Shown: positions 1 through 13,425, numbered from the stretch's first letter. The stretch: DNA of 64,000 nt from Gigantopelta aegis (GCF_016097555.1 NC_054706.1:60266631-60330630); one strand, 5' to 3'. Numbers and translations: made by a program. Notes: generated by a model not told the origin, from the sequence alone.

Positions 1-3000
1 AGGGTTGCCCCCTACTCGTGGCCTGCGCACCGAAATGACTTGCTGCCCTGCAATGACTGATTGAATCCGCCGAGTTCCGTCCGGACCAACAGCCATATCA
101 CGGAAATAAAACCGGTCAAACGTGTGTCGACCTTTTCAAAACCCCGCACTCATGACCTTGAAAATGTCCAAAGAATCATGGAAATTAAGGGAAGCAGAAA
201 TCGCCCGAATCTCATGAGGTCGAACGGAGAAATTCCGCAGAACATGATCACCCGCCTTCTCATATGCCAGTTTGATGGTTGATAAACAGTCTCTTAGTGT
301 TTTGCCGGAGATTTGTAGTATGGTCCAAATAGAATTTCAAAGCCCGCACCGGACAAAGAAGTCTATCAGAATTATCCGCAGAAAGCGTACGAGATAAACA
401 CTGAATGATGGCTGGAGGAAACTCTTCCCCTGGCACCTGGTTCTTAGCCACGAAAACAGGATCAGTACGTAACGTAACTGACCCGTCCGTATAAAAATCC
501 ACCAAATCATGCAAAAAAGCATGAATTTCACTAATACGACGGCAAGCCGCTAGTGAGACCAGAAACAAGGTTTTCCCCGTCAAATGACAAAGACTGGCGA
601 ATTTTAAAGGCTTGTAGGGCTTGCCTCTGAGTGCATGCAGAACCAGAAAAACATTTCATTTAGGCAAAATGGAAGGCTTCTCAACTGTGTTTTGCAACGA
701 CTTAAGCAAGTCATGCAACAAGAGATTCGTTGAGAAATCTTGACGTCCACACTGCCTCAGAGTAGTGAAAATGGACGACCGGTGACTTCTCACTGTTTGA
801 ACCTTCAGCTGTCTTTCTTGGACAAGAGCCAGAAAGTACTCAGCTAAGACATTAACAGTAGGCGACAAGGGATCCACGTCCCTCTCAGTCGCCCAACAAA
901 CCCAAGCGCGCCAGTGACACTGGTAAACCCTCTCCGTAGACTGGCGCTTCGAAGAGGAGACAAGCTCAGCAACCCGTTTAGAAAAGCCTCAGTTTCAGAG
1001 CGAAACCCCGACAACCACCGTGCGTGAACTCGGAAAACCTCTGGCTTCGGATGCCACTCTGTCTGACGCAGTCTCTGACTGAGCAGATCGGGTATCAACG
1101 GCAACCGCACCGGCTCCTGCACTAAAAGTGACAGGAGCGGAGGAAACCAGGCTTAAGCTGCCCAACTCGGGGGTACGAGTGTGACACGACAAGGTTGCTG
1201 TCTGATCTTTGCCAGAACCTTGCCAAGCAGAACCGTAGGGGGAAAGGCGTAAAAATACAGTCCCGTCCAGTCCATGCTCAACGCATCGTACTCCAGTGCC
1301 AGTGGGTCTGGTACCGGCGATACAAACACTGGCAACTGACTGTTCAGGCGAGTGGCAAACATATCGAGTTGAGGACTCCCCCACAACTGAAGAACTCGAT
1401 AAACCACCATCTGGTGCAACATCCACTCCGTCTGAACAGGGGAACGACGACTCAAAGTGTCCACCAAGATATTCACGGACGAAGGAATGTGTTTGGCCGA
1501 TAACACCACTCCCCAATCGTCGCACCATTCCAGAATCTCCAAAGCCGCAAGACTCTATGACAGGGATTTGGTGCCTCCCCACCGATTGAGGTACGCAACA
1601 ACCGACGTGTTGTCCAACATCAACAAAATTTGACAATGTCCAATAACAGTCCTGAAATGGAGACAAGCGCGACGCACTGCTTCCATCTTCAACAGATTGA
1701 TGTGATGACTCCTCTGAATGAGTCCACACCCCTGACAGACGTTGATCCAAAAGGTGTGCACCGAACCCCTCGAGGGAAGCATCGGTAAACAGGACCAACT
1801 CTGGAGAAAGTGAGTGTAAAGGAACGGCCTGGGACATACACTTGTTTTCTAGACAATCTTGGATCGGAAGAATGAACCAAGGCCCCAATGGTATCACCAA
1901 ATCCCAGCTGAGACCATCCCACACTCGGGACAAATGCCATTGAAGCGGTCTCTTGAACCGTCTGAACTGCATATTCAGGGCCGCCAGTGATTCGAGATGG
2001 CCTATCAACACATGGAGCATGCGCACCGATGCACTTTGCTCCACCAGAAGACGTTGCGCCAACGTCATGAAATTGTGAAGTCGCAAATCCATCGGAAGAA
2101 CGGACGCCTCCACAAGGTTGAAAACCACCCCGAGATAAGTGAAAACTCCACGCTCACGAGATATGCCGTCTGTGACGCCGCCGGAATTAACCAATCATCC
2201 AAGTAATTGTGCATCCGTATACCCAACAGATGTACACGCCCCACCACTGCCTTTACTACCCGAGTAAAGACGTGAGGGCTTGTGGCCAATCCAAACGGCA
2301 GAACTTGAAACTCGTAAACTCTGCCATCGTAGAGGAACCGCAAGTACTTCCAAAAATCCCGATGGACTGGAACATGCAGGTAAGCGTCCTTCAAATCGAT
2401 GAACGCCGCCCATTCCCCCACCTGAAGCAAAGCGCGAACAGACTGAACCGTCTCCATCTTCATAGATGGAATAACGACGTAAGAATTCAGCGGCTTCAGG
2501 TTTAGAACTGGTTGCCACTCGCCATTCTTCTTCTGGGCGAAGAACAGATGGGAATAAAATCCCGGAGTGCCCAAATCTACCTCCTGGATGGCTTTCTTGT
2601 CGTGAAACTCGACAACCATCGTCTCCACCAGTACTCGTTTGTTGACAGATGGTACTGCAGGTAACCAGGGGGAGGACGTCAGTGGAGGGGGTGATGACAA
2701 CCGACATCTGGCAGTTCGCACCAACTTTGAACAAAATGGCGCAATCTGCCCCCCACAGGAAGATCTGCTAACGGAACCTCAGTAAGCAGATGTCGATTGT
2801 CCACGCATCCTCATCCCGGCTGCTTCCCACCCCTGGGCGCCTTGCCCCGAGCAGAACCACAAAAACGTGTCGGCTTCCCCCGAAAATGTCCCTGTTTCGA
2901 TGAACCACGGGCATTACCCGACTGCACGCCCGAATCAGACACCACAGGGATCTGGTAACTGTCACGAAAAGTCGATTTCTTAACAGGTGGAGGCTTAAAA

Positions 3001-5215
3001 GTAGGTGCCGCCTGGCGCTTACGAGCAGTTCGGGACTGAGCAGCAAAGACGAATTTCACCGCGTCTTGGTCCATGACCAAGTTAAAATTGGTCCCAAAAA
3101 GTAAGGTTTCCCTTACTGAGGGACTACGAAAGTAGGTTTTAACCACACCCGTCGCTCTCAGTCCCGCCAGGTAGTGATCCCGACGCAGAAGTAGACTGTT
3201 GGCAAAAACACGCCCAGCAAGCTGAGTGACGTGATGAGAGGCTTTAGAAGCACGCCAACAAATAACCCTTAGCCATCAGCGGAAGACCCGTGACTGCTTT
3301 ATCTAACCCAAATAGGAATGTACCTAAATGGTTATTGACTTGAAAAAGAAGTTTAGATAAAGTCTCTAAATCCGTGAGTGGCACACTGACATTAGGAGAT
3401 GGGTGGCAGTCTGCCTTCACCCTAGCGGAAACGACCGCTGGATGTGAAAGGAAGGAAACTCCCAATGTCTTATATGAAGACGTGGACAAAACCTTCGTCG
3501 CAGACAACAGTTTCCCGGTAGCTAACGCTGCCGGAAACTCTTCCACCACCGCCCCCAAAATACGATCACTACCCGCAATCAAAGCATCAATCTCCGCAAG
3601 AGATTCATGCACCTCGTGTGCAAGCCGAAATCCTGCCGCGGAGCGTCCGTCACTAAAGGCCAGTTTCCAAACGAAACACCCTTGTAAGACTGAACAGCCT
3701 CCTCCAACAGAATTGCATCCGCGCACACCAGTCGGACCTGTTCCCGTACAAAACCAAGAACCGCCTGGTAATCATAATCGTCGTCTGGCGTACCATAGGC
3801 CAAATTGGGAATCTCATCATCCACCGAACCTTCCCCCGAACCACACACTGATTCAGGGGGAAAATCCTCTTCCAAAGAAGAAATTTTTTCAAACGACGCG
3901 CCATGCGCTGACCGTAACGGAAACGAAACTGCATGGGCATGACGATACGGAACGGCCGAATCTGCAAACTGGTCCAACTCCGGTCTTGCTGGAAACCCCG
4001 GCGGTGGAGGGACTGGTGGAGGCGATTCCCCTAGCCAGGCCATGAAATTCTCAAAAAGAGAAACATAGTCCCCTGAGTCCGCCCCTGGGGGCGACCTGAA
4101 ACCATCGGACCCTGAACAAAAGGTTCCGCCAACGCAGTCGAGGAATAATGCCTGGAACCTCTACTCCGATCTGACAGGTCCGGATTAACCATCAGTGTAG
4201 ACACAGGCGCACCCAAGAAAGCTGCAGTTTCCCTGATCCCTGCCGAAGCAGACAATGGGACTGGTGGTGTCGGTTGAACCGGACTGTCAGGAAATTCGTA
4301 CACGTATGAATCCTGCGCCAAATTCTGAACCCAATGTACCACGTGTGGATTAGCCAACCCAGTTGACATAGCCACATGCGAACGATCTAAAAGTTGATGA
4401 CACTGTACAGGCACCCCAACAACAGAAGGGATGCCCACTGGCATCGCACCCGAAACAACGCCACCCGGCTCCGTGACAACGTTGTGAGACTTCGCGATTT
4501 CGCCAAGTGGCTCGATCACCGAAAGATGCGTTGGCCGAAACGGCGCCCTCGGACGCCACGACCAACCCTGCACCAAAAATCTGGTGAGACAAACGACGCC
4601 ACAAAGCGGACTTCATTCTAGAGCTAATCAACCCCTCCACAGAAGGACGATAACCCTGCCCCCATCAGCAAGATGGGAGTCGGAACTGAGAGACAGTCGT
4701 TCCTGCCACGAATGCACTTCCTCTGACTGATGCCCCCGTTACAACCATAACAGGCGCCGCCTCCACCGACGGAGGCAAAAGCAAATCCCCAGGTGGAACG
4801 GAGCCCAACCTGCAACAGCGCCCCCCTCCGCGCCAAGCGGCGCTTCAGGTTTACTGGTATCACCATGAAGATGGCGAACAGACGAGGAGGTGCCCTTGCG
4901 CCTACCACTTGGATAAGCTCTTTGAACTGGACCCTGACTTGCCGACCAATGGCAAATCGGTATGGAGCACGACCCCGGAGATTGCCACTGTGCTCCGCCC
5001 GTCCCGTTCACGTCTAATCATCCTCTTACGCTCGGCGTCTTTTGACAGCTTCTTAGCCTTTCCCCACGTGGAGGGGGACCAGTTTACACAGATATGACAC
5101 TGGCATTCAAAACAACAAGAACGACATAACAAATGCTGATCAAACTGGGGCAGTCGTTTAAGACAGGCACACACAACCAACCGGTCGTATAGCATTGTTG
5201 TTGTGCTAGTACGGT
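1..5215 (-). mobile_element. DIRS-type tyrosine-recombinase retrotransposon, broken, cut by the left window edge
   Basis: Seen: three coding blocks in order on the minus strand. A gag-like block (about 5195 down to 2770) starts with a cysteine cluster (CRSCCFECQCHICVNW) like the N-terminus of DIRS ORF1 and has a proline-rich middle. A reverse transcriptase/RNase H block (about 2724 to 1150) carries FIDLKDAY, LPFGLATSP and the YLDDWL active-site motif. A tyrosine-recombinase block (about 880 to 60) has GKTLFLVSLAACRRISEIHA and, near the window edge, RPHEIRAISAS, which match the catalytic Arg and HxxR regions. Known: the gag, RT-RNase H, recombinase order without an integrase is diagnostic of DIRS elements, which insert without target duplications. 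The block is visibly richer in GC than the AT-rich DNA beginning near 5215, so I place the 5' end there. No terminal repeats were identified. All three blocks are interrupted, with at least half a dozen breaks, so this is a fossil of moderate age. Confidence 0.88.
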
Positions 5216-5377
5216 AAGTTGAATAAGACTATTGTGATTTACTAAATACTAATTTAAAATGTAATTTTAGAAGTGATACAGGATAAATAGAAAAGAATAA
5301 ATAGAATTTTCTACTCATTCTTTCTAATATGTAAAATATCAACTTTTTTTTATAGCAGTGATCAATTTGCCACTCTC

Positions 5378-5658
5378 GGGGCGGGACATCACCCAGTGGT
5401 AAAGCACTCCCTTTATGTCCGGTCGGTCTGGGATCAATCCCCATCAGTGGGTCCAATGGGTTATTTCTCGTCACAGTCAGTGCACGATGACTGGTATATC
5501 AAAGGCTGTGGTATGTGCTATCCTGTCTGTAGGATGATGCATATAAACAATCCCTTGCTACTAATGAAAAATGTGGCGATGTTTGACATCCAATAGCCAA
5601 TGATTAATAAATCAATGTGCTCTAGTGGTGTTGTTAAACAAAACAAACTTTTAACTTT
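5378..5658 (+). mobile_element. tRNA-derived SINE, family A, with 14-bp target duplication
   Basis: The tRNA-like head is at 5380-5440, with an A-box-like CCCAGTGGTAAAGC and a B-box-like GGGATCAATCC. The body ends in the family-A signature (CCAATAGCCAATGATTAATAAATC then GTTGTTAAACAAAACAAAC-like sequence). The 14-bp AATTTGCCACTCTC lies at 5364-5377 and again at 5659-5672, which marks a LINE-style insertion. Confidence 0.85.
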
Positions 5659-5672
5659 AATTTGCCACTCTC

Positions 5673-5962
5673 CTAAAACATTCCCTGGAGGTGAATGTGG
5701 TGAGTGTGAATGCCTTTCCTAATGAAGACTGGTAACAGCAGTTCACCACCTCATATGTTTTTGTCCTGCATTTCAGTCCTGTTTGGTATTTACAATCAGA
5801 TTTTACTTAATCCATATTTTTCGGTATACGCTTTTCAGGTCCTTGGATTTTACGGAAATGATTGTTTCCGGTACCGTGTTGGTAAAATCAAGGAACTGAA
5901 ATTTTCTTTCCCATGATTATTATATAGTACAACTCAACAAAAATTATATATATATATATATA
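5673..5962. other. short intergenic or intronic stretch, no gene seen
   Basis: AT-rich sequence with a (TA)n run just before 5962. I see no splice-flanked coding segment on either strand. It may be an intron or downstream flank of the minus-strand gene whose exons start at 6592. Confidence 0.4.
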
Positions 5963-6190
5963 CTGATGGAAAGAAATAAAGGATCACACAGATAGCAACA
6001 AGAAATAATGACTGCATCAAAAATCAGTTCATATTGTCAGAAGTTGACTGGGAACATATAGGCAGCACAGTCAACACTACAAAAATTCAATCCCATTTTA
6101 CAACTTGGTATAAAATACAGACATTACTATGCTAGTAGTGAATTAAATATGGTCTACAATTTGATCTGTTCCCTTATTTCTTTCCATCAG
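5963..6190. mobile_element. MITE with near-perfect TIRs and TA target site
   Basis: The ends are inverted copies of CTGATGGAAAGAAATAA (left from 5963, right ending at 6190), flanked on both sides by TA. The element is 228 bp with no ORF. Known: TA duplication with short TIRs fits a non-autonomous Tc1/mariner-type element. The superfamily is inference. Confidence 0.8.
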
Positions 6191-6591
6191 TATATAATAA
6201 TTTTTAAAAAACAGTTTATGATGGGTTCCCATGATCACAAGTGGCACGGAATCGAAAAAAGAGTTTTTCATGAAATTTGAATCCTATGACCTGACTTTTT
6301 AAATTGGGATGGGAGGCATAAAAAAAGAAGAAAAAGAGTTTACATACTAAAAACATTTTGGTAGTTGTACATGATCGCTAAATGATTTTAAGAAGCTCTA
6401 CAAAAAATATAAAGGCTGGCTGAAAAGCCAAAACAATTCCAAAACAGAAAAAAATAAAACAGCAAAATAAGCAAATATCATGGCATACACAATATCAATA
6501 AGGACAAACAGAAATAAGTGCTTACAACATTTAATGTAACACAAAAATGTCAAAAATAAACTAAAAAAACATAACTGCAGGCAACAGTTAC

Positions 6592-9500
6592 CTTCGCATC
6601 AATTTCAGCGTCTATTTTCCTTTGCTCATGCACTATGGCATCATAGCGTTTTGCAGACAACAAATGCCTCTCATTGTCCGTCAAGGGTCTTCACAAAATG
6701 AAACAAGAAAATATACACAATACTAAATAAATAAGAACAAAACAAAATTACTGTGGTACTTTACAAACACAAGGCAAACGAAATACATGTACATCAAATT
6801 TGCTTTTGGTGAAAAATGCCATATGGTGCAGACATTGCACAACACTCATGCCAATTTGTCTTTCTGATAACATGGGGGCATACATTCTTGTTTCAAAACA
6901 AAACCATGACAGCATTTACTAACTGGTTGCCATAATTAAAAAATAAAATTCTTTACAAAATATCATCACATGTACATTGTAATAAGTGGAATATGGAGTT
7001 TTGTACATATAGATATTTTTCCAGATAATACTTTGTTGACAATACAGCTTAACATTTAATTTAAATATTTAATACAAACACTGAGTGTCAGACACATTTT
7101 ATTTCTTATTACATTTCGCTACAATTATGGCATATTATTTTGAAACCGATATGCACACTTTTACAGGGTCTGGCACTCGCCAAATTCGCCAATTGCGAAT
7201 TTTAAAAGCAGCTGGTGAATTTTATTTTAATTTGGCGAAATAATTTCATGTAATAATTGACATTTTAAAGAAAATAACTGACGATATCTGCCAGTTTTTA
7301 AGTTTAATACAGTTTGGCGAAATAATTTGCTCACCCAGAGCTAGCTAGTTAAATTATCTAAACTGATAAAATTGTAATGGTGAGACTTTGAAACAAGAAT
7401 GTACTTTAATCAGACTGGCAAATGCACAGGGAACACTGTGTGTGTGTGTGTGTGACCTACCCACTGTACATAGTTAGACACCGTGAACGGTCCACTCGTT
7501 AACTCAAGCTGGCCTCTGAAATTAGCAACACTCAAAACATCCAACACTTTTAGGAATTAAAAATTGTACAGTGCAATAGTGCCAATACACATACAGTCAA
7601 ATTTCATTATCTCAACCACTGTAACAAAAGGAACAAAGGATATCTCAAGATGGAGAAATTGTTCTGTGACATATTTTCCCAGCAACAACTGTCATGAACC
7701 AAGTGCTGCTATCCGGAGCTTGTTGGTTTGGCCCTTTCAACATGGAGACAATGGAGTTTGACTGTATATGATTAGTGTACAAAGTCCTCTAATGTTGGCT
7801 CTCTTATTAGCAGTCTCTGTCTCTCTGATGGCTGATGCACACATACATATATATCTATCCATGCATATATTCATCTATATGTATCCACATACCCATCCAT
7901 CCACATACTCATCCATGCATCAACATATATTCATCCATATGTATCCACAAAGAGTTTAATAGTGTAAGGCTACCACATACCTATCCATCCATAAATTCAT
8001 TTTCCCCATTCACATCCATATACACATCCATCCACTCACCCATCATCCCTCTATCCTTCTCCTCAAGGTGCATTAGTTACATTTTATGGCCACACCCGTC
8101 CCAAACCAGAGTGGAATGTCGCTCATGGTTAAAGCACTTGCTTCAGATTGCAATAAATCAAAGAATTAATTACTCTTGATGGACCCCAAGCTTGTTGTTT
8201 TTTTGTCCCAATCTGCATCTGTCCCATAATTATAACATAAAAATCTGTGTCATGTCAATGGGGAAACTGCATATATATATAAAAAAATTATTGGCTGCTT
8301 TACAGCAGGAACCGACCTTGGTGGTGTCGTGGTTAAGCCATCAGACTTAAGGCTGGTAGGTACTGGGTTCGCAATCCGATACCGCCTCCCACCCAGAAAG
8401 AGTTTAATAGTGTAAGGCTACTAAATCGACTTCCCTCTTACTAACCACTAACAACTCACTCACTGTCCTTGACAAACAGTCCAGATTGCTGAGGTGTGTA
8501 CCCAGGACAGTGTATTTGAACCCTTATTGGATATAAGTATGAAAATAAGTACAAAGTCTATAGCAAGAGCAACCTATTTGGAAGCAGCCTCATTCTATAC
8601 TCTGTATTACCGAGTCAAAATAACCATTTACATTCGATCTAAGAAGAAATAGTTTAACATGTACCAGGCACATTGTACTGTAAAGTACAGTCAAATATTC
8701 CTTTCCTTTCCTCAGGGGCAGATGCTGGATTTTGACAGGGATGGGGAGCAACATTGAAAAAGGGCACCTACAGTATTCAAATGAACACGTACATGTATTA
8801 TCTATATATGGTAATCTTCCAAAAGAATACATGAACTGCATACAGGTGGGGTGTGACACAATATGGTGATGTACCTGGATGGAAGGAAGGAAATGTTTTA
8901 TTTAACTACGCACTCAACACATTTTATTTATGGTTATATGGCGTCAAAAATATATGGTTATGGACCATACAAATATTGAGAGAGGAAACCTGCTGTCGCC
9001 ACTTTATGGGCTACTCTTTTCGATTAGCAGCAAGAGGTACCTGGATGGTGTAACAGTGGCAGATACATGTACATGTATGTATCACCAAAATATTACATTC
9101 TCCCTAAAAGCCACTACTGGTAAATGTATTGTATTATTATTAATATAGATTTTTGGGGTACTATGAATATTAGGAGCTAGGGTGTACATGTCCACCACCC
9201 TACCCTGGGATCTGTGACAGATCCTTCATTTAACTCGACAAACAGATCAGAATGACAATAACTCATTACAGGAAGCTGACTCACCTGTTCATATCCTCAT
9301 GAGCATCCTATTGAAAGAAAAAACAACAACATTACATTAGGCATTCTTTTAAATTATTTCAGTTAGATCACATTCAAAGGAACATCTTTTAATGATATTC
9401 TACACAATAAAGGTTAACTTTATAATATAAATATTATAACTGTTAACTAAGACAGTATGAGCTGTTTGGTTCAAATTTATTTCAATGTAATACAGTATAT

Positions 9501-12041
9501 TTTGTATTCCCAATAACATGTATAAGGTGTTATTGCTACTTCTGCTTTCATATACATATACAAGTAAGTGCCACACAACATCTTACAAAGTACCTTCGCT
9601 AAATGACATAAAAATATTCCAAACGTTAGTCAAAAACAAGGATGACATATCATTACTCATATGTGACATCAATTAGATCATTTTCAGTATCTATACACTA
9701 TATACGTGTAGCTGCAGATAGGGAAAATCATTATGTCACTATTCAAGGACGTTAACTCATTGTCATTTTTTCATGCAGGATTTGTAACAATTTATAAACT
9801 GACATAGCCTTTATTGAAAATGAAAACACATAACGCCATCTGATATTTCAGTATACAACTTGAATTTTTTTTTTTTTTTTTTTTTTATCTTGTTTTAAGT
9901 TTACTTCCTTATAAAGTTGACCATTAAGTAGTAAGATCATGTAGGTACATTTCTGCTTACATGCTCAATGTTAATGTCATAAAACTAATAATCTGACATG
10001 AATAGTTTTATAAAGCTGTGCTTCTCAACTTATTTAATACTCATTGTCACCTTGGGGCTAGCTGAGTACAATCCCATATACATGTACATGTAAAAAAAAT
10101 TATGAACTACTTTTATGATTGTACAAGTTCACATTTCTTCATTTCATTCTCTGCCTTGTATTGAACATTCTGTTTTCAAAATCTTGATTAGCGATATTTC
10201 TAGTGAACTGAAAATGGATTAGCAACTACTGTTTAATATTTTCAAATTGTGTAACGACTTTTTAATCTTGCATAGCGAATCTGAACGAGATACTGAAATG
10301 TTCCCTGCAAGAAGTAAATTATTTAGTTTTCAGGACATCAAAAAACCTTCTTAACATGCATATGGGTAGGGTGTGGCACAAAATGGTGAAAGTTGAGTAT
10401 ATGGACAAGATGGTGGATGAATAGAATAATAAAAAAAACAGACAATACTCACATCATCCATGAGATTTTCAAACTGAAAGAAACATTTGTCATTTATATT
10501 AATCCAATACTGTAAATTATAATTTGGATATACATGTACATGTACATTGTAACAGCATGTACAATGCTGATTATTTGCAAATTTACTAACATTTATATAT
10601 TACAAGTCAAAATGAATTCATAACTGCTTTAATTTACATTTAAGAATTAACAGGTTGATGCCATCCATATAATGTGTAAAATAGTTCTGTGGCTAATACA
10701 TGCACTTGTATGTATTTCTATTAAAATTATCATTTTCAATTCTTAAATGATTTTTAAAATGTGGTGTTCAAAACACTGTGCATCACCTGTTTGTTCATTA
10801 AAAATTGAAAGAAAAAACATTTAACATTATACTATGTTTAATTAAATTTCTTCTTTTTTTTAAAGTCAAAAACATAGCTTTGAAGGGTATATGTGACAAG
10901 CTAGGAGTAGGAAACATGTGTTTAATGTCAGTGTGTGTGGTAAGCTGGATAAAACATACATACATGTACACAAGTATGCATGGTACAGGTATTATGAAAA
11001 TGACCAAATATTACAGACTTTAACTTTAGGCCAACTGAACAAAATGCTCAAGAAAATCCCAAAACCCTCCAAAAAGGCTCAGTATAATATTAAGAAAAAA
11101 GAGAGAAAAAAAGACCCCCCCCCCCCCCACACAAAAAACCCTGGTAATCCTAAAAACAGCTTTTTGCTTTTTGCATATTAAATACAAAATACATACATCA
11201 AAGTCAATTTTAATGCTAATGGATGATTGCCTGTAATATACCCCACTAGAAGTAATCAATACTTTAAAAATTCATGAGTGAATTACATATTGTACATGTA
11301 ACTAATACATTCAATTTAATGAGATTACATGACTTTCTAAAAAACATTGTCATCATGCTTTAATACCAAATCATAATAAATGTATATGTATAATGATTAA
11401 TACTGAAAGCCATATATTGTCTTGTCTTATGTAATAAGTCAACTGTTTAATAAATTAATTTTTAATTTTAAAAATATTGTCAAATAGTATTGTCTAAGTG
11501 TTCATTCCTGATAGGGGTGGGATGTTACTTGGTGACAGTCTTCACGTAGTTGCTTTTTCACTATCAACACATGTGTATGAAACACATAACAGAACAAGGG
11601 AGGTCATTAAACAGGAACCAAAGCAGTGAACATTGTCAGTTATTTTTGTGTAATAAAACTAGTTTTAAACTGAACAGGTTTTTTTTAATACCAGCTCTGA
11701 ACACACAAAAATACTTTCACTACCTTCATACTTGTATTCCTACATATAAATATGTTAATGAACAAAATACATACATTTCAAAACAATGATCAGGTTAAAA
11801 AAAATTTAAAGCTTACATATACATACATGTACATTTTAATTGCACATTCTACAAATCAATAAGAAATGTCAATACACATGTACATTCAAGTACATGTACA
11901 TCATATACGGTAACAGCAATGTGTATATTATCTACATATATATATACTTGTATGAAAAAATAATTTTTCCATCATTGTGTAGTCCTTACCTCGATTGAAA
12001 AGTCTCTTTCAACATTGTAGTGTGTTCGAAGATACTTGCGT
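6592..12041 (-). CDS. unrecognised charged protein, four internal exons (partial gene)
   Basis: Four minus-strand segments carry GT-AG borders and keep one frame. They are 12041-11990 (52 nt, RKYLRTHYNVERDFSIE, after one base of a split codon), 10473-10453 (21 nt, FENLMDD), 9307-9285 (23 nt, DAHEDMN plus a split Arg) and 6688-6592 (97 nt, PLTDNERHLLSAKRYDAIVH continuing to KIDAEIDAK). Donors are GTAAGG, GTGAGT, GTGAGT and GTAACT; acceptors end TAG, CAG, TAG and AAG. Phases match at every junction, which is hard to obtain by chance with two microexons. The peptide is rich in Glu, Asp, Arg and Lys and probably helical, perhaps a coiled coil toward the end. I do not recognise the family. Upstream exons should lie to the right of 12041. 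Downstream exons are off the left edge, so the DIRS element would then sit in an intron or just past the gene. Confidence 0.72.
7165..7348 (-). repeat. dispersed repeat, 'GGCGAA...GAGCTAGC' family, copy 1
   Basis: Its reverse complement resembles 31838-32012. Both run from GCTCTGGGTGAGCA-like sequence through TTAAAATAAAATT to a GGCGA...TGCCAGA end. A more diverged relative lies at about 30790-30960. No TIR or tRNA head is visible, so the class is unknown. Confidence 0.6.
7838..8075. repeat. degenerate CATC/CATA tandem array
   Basis: A long run of CATCCATC, CATATA and ATCCACATAC variants on the plus strand. The apparent ORFs through it (His/Ile/Tyr/Ser-rich) are by-products of the repeat. Confidence 0.7.
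8311..8560 (+). mobile_element. tRNA-derived SINE, family C
   Basis: The head GGTGGTGTCGTGGTTAAGCC followed by GGTACTGGGTTCGCAATCC looks like tRNA A and B boxes. The body is shared with 25265-25513 and 51634-51855, including the end TTGGATATAAG then GAAAATAAGT. No clear target duplication was found. Confidence 0.75.
8876..9050 (-). mobile_element. family-B SINE, truncated
   Basis: The tail side comes first on the plus strand: GGAAGGAAATGTTTTATTTA, then GTTATATGGCGTC and the GCTACTCTTTTCGATTAGCA block. The tRNA-like head is missing. Confidence 0.75.
9311..11989. other. introns around the two microexons
   Basis: Apart from the 21-nt exon at 10453-10473, this is AT-rich non-coding sequence with a T run near 9868-9888, many ACATGTACATGT-like motifs and a C run near 11113-11128. 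I see no recognisable mobile element. Confidence 0.4.
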
Positions 12042-12264
12042 CTAGTGAAAAATGAGACAAATATATGTAAATATTTATATATATATATACACAGGTATAA
12101 ATATACATGTAGTATTAGTAATATTACAGTGTAGAATATCCAGTATACCTGTTTTAAACAGCCCTTGTATTTTAGAAAATTGCCTCAGCAAGAAACAAAT
12201 GCTTAGGTAAAATACTTTATATCAGCTAAAATATACTTTGCAAAGCTGTTATAATTAAACTTTA

Positions 12265-12486
12265 AAATTAAAGTTTTGTTTAACAACACTACTAGAGCAC
12301 ATTGATTTATGAATCAACGGCTAATGAATGTCAAACACTTGGTAATTTGAAATAGTCTTAGAGAGGATTACCGACTACATTTTTCCATTAGTAGCAAGGG
12401 ATGTTTTATATATGCACCATCCCAGACAGGACAGCACATACCATATTCTTTTATATACCAGTCGTGGTGCACTGGCTGGGTGTATG
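12265..12486 (-). mobile_element. family-A SINE, head truncated
   Basis: On the plus strand it begins GTTTTGTTTAACAACACTAC and continues through GTAGCAAGGGAT and CACCATCCCAGACAGGACAGC to the TGGTGCACTGGCTGG block, then stops before the tRNA-like head. Confidence 0.75.
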
Positions 12487-13128
12487 TACATGTACTTTAA
12501 ATATTGGTATCTTCTCATAGTAAGATAACTTGGAAAGGAAAACAAATTCAGCTTTTATATCAGCACAGTTGAATGTTGAAGCAAACTGTGAGGGCTATTT
12601 ATAACATAAACATGTTGTCATCACCTTCATGTACTTGAAATATATAGCATTAGCCCTTGAAATAAGTCACAAATGATATTAGTATTAATTATGTCTTGGT
12701 GTTTTCCTGTAACTGATACTTCCCTCATAATCAAGTTTTTATTCACAATGCATGGCTGTCACCAACTGCATTTACAACAAATAATTTACAACAAAATAAA
12801 ATTATTAATTACATTAAAAATATTTAATGGTACATTATTTCTTACTTTTCTAAATATTCTTTTTGACATTATTTTAATTGAATTAACATCTCGAGGAAAT
12901 TAAATGGGTCCTACTAAATATTTACTGACTGAAAAAGGTGATATTAAGTTCCATATTTTAGTATATTGATCAATTTGTCAAAAGTTTAGTTTGATCCATT
13001 CTGATTGACAACCTGTTTTTTACCTTCTTTACAGGATTTTTTTTGTTAAAAGCAGATGCATTAGTAATGTTCAAACAAAAATATTTGAACAGAAATTTTG
13101 CATTAGGATTTTCCAAGCATTATTAAAA

Positions 13129-13425
13129 TGGAAAGAAAGAAATGTTTTATTTGACGACGCACTCAACACACTTTATTTACGGCTATATGGCGTCAGACAT
13201 ATGGTTAAGGACCACATAGATATTGAGAGAGGAAACCCGCTGTCGTCACTTCATGGGCTACTATTTTCAATTAGCAGCAAGGGATCTTTTATATGCACCA
13301 TACCACAGACAGGGTAGTACATACCAGGGCCTTTGATATACCAGTCATGGTGCACTGGCTGCAACGAGAAATAGCCCAATGGGCCCATCGACTGGGATCG
13401 ATCACAGACCGACCGTGCATTAAAA
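13129..13425 (-). mobile_element. family-B SINE, near full length
   Basis: The tail AAAGAAAGAAATGTTTTATT is at the left. The right part holds CAACGAGAAATAGCCCAATG and GGGATCGATCACAGACCGAC, the complement of the tRNA-like B box. The head end is slightly short. Confidence 0.8.

Larger units (their letters stand above)
6689..9284. other. intron of the unrecognised minus-strand gene
   Basis: Non-coding by eye. It holds a dispersed repeat (7165-7348), a short GT run near 7439-7454, a degenerate CATC/CATA array (about 7838-8075), a family-C SINE and a truncated family-B SINE. No other splice-flanked segment was seen. Confidence 0.5.

Noticed and set aside
3374-4045. 223-codon plus-strand ORF
   Set aside because: Antisense of the DIRS gag-like region, Pro/Thr-rich by composition.
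5380-5450. tRNA gene calls in SINE heads (also near 42100, 46080 and 54515)
   Set aside because: A and B boxes are present but there is no cloverleaf, and the sequence continues into the SINE body.
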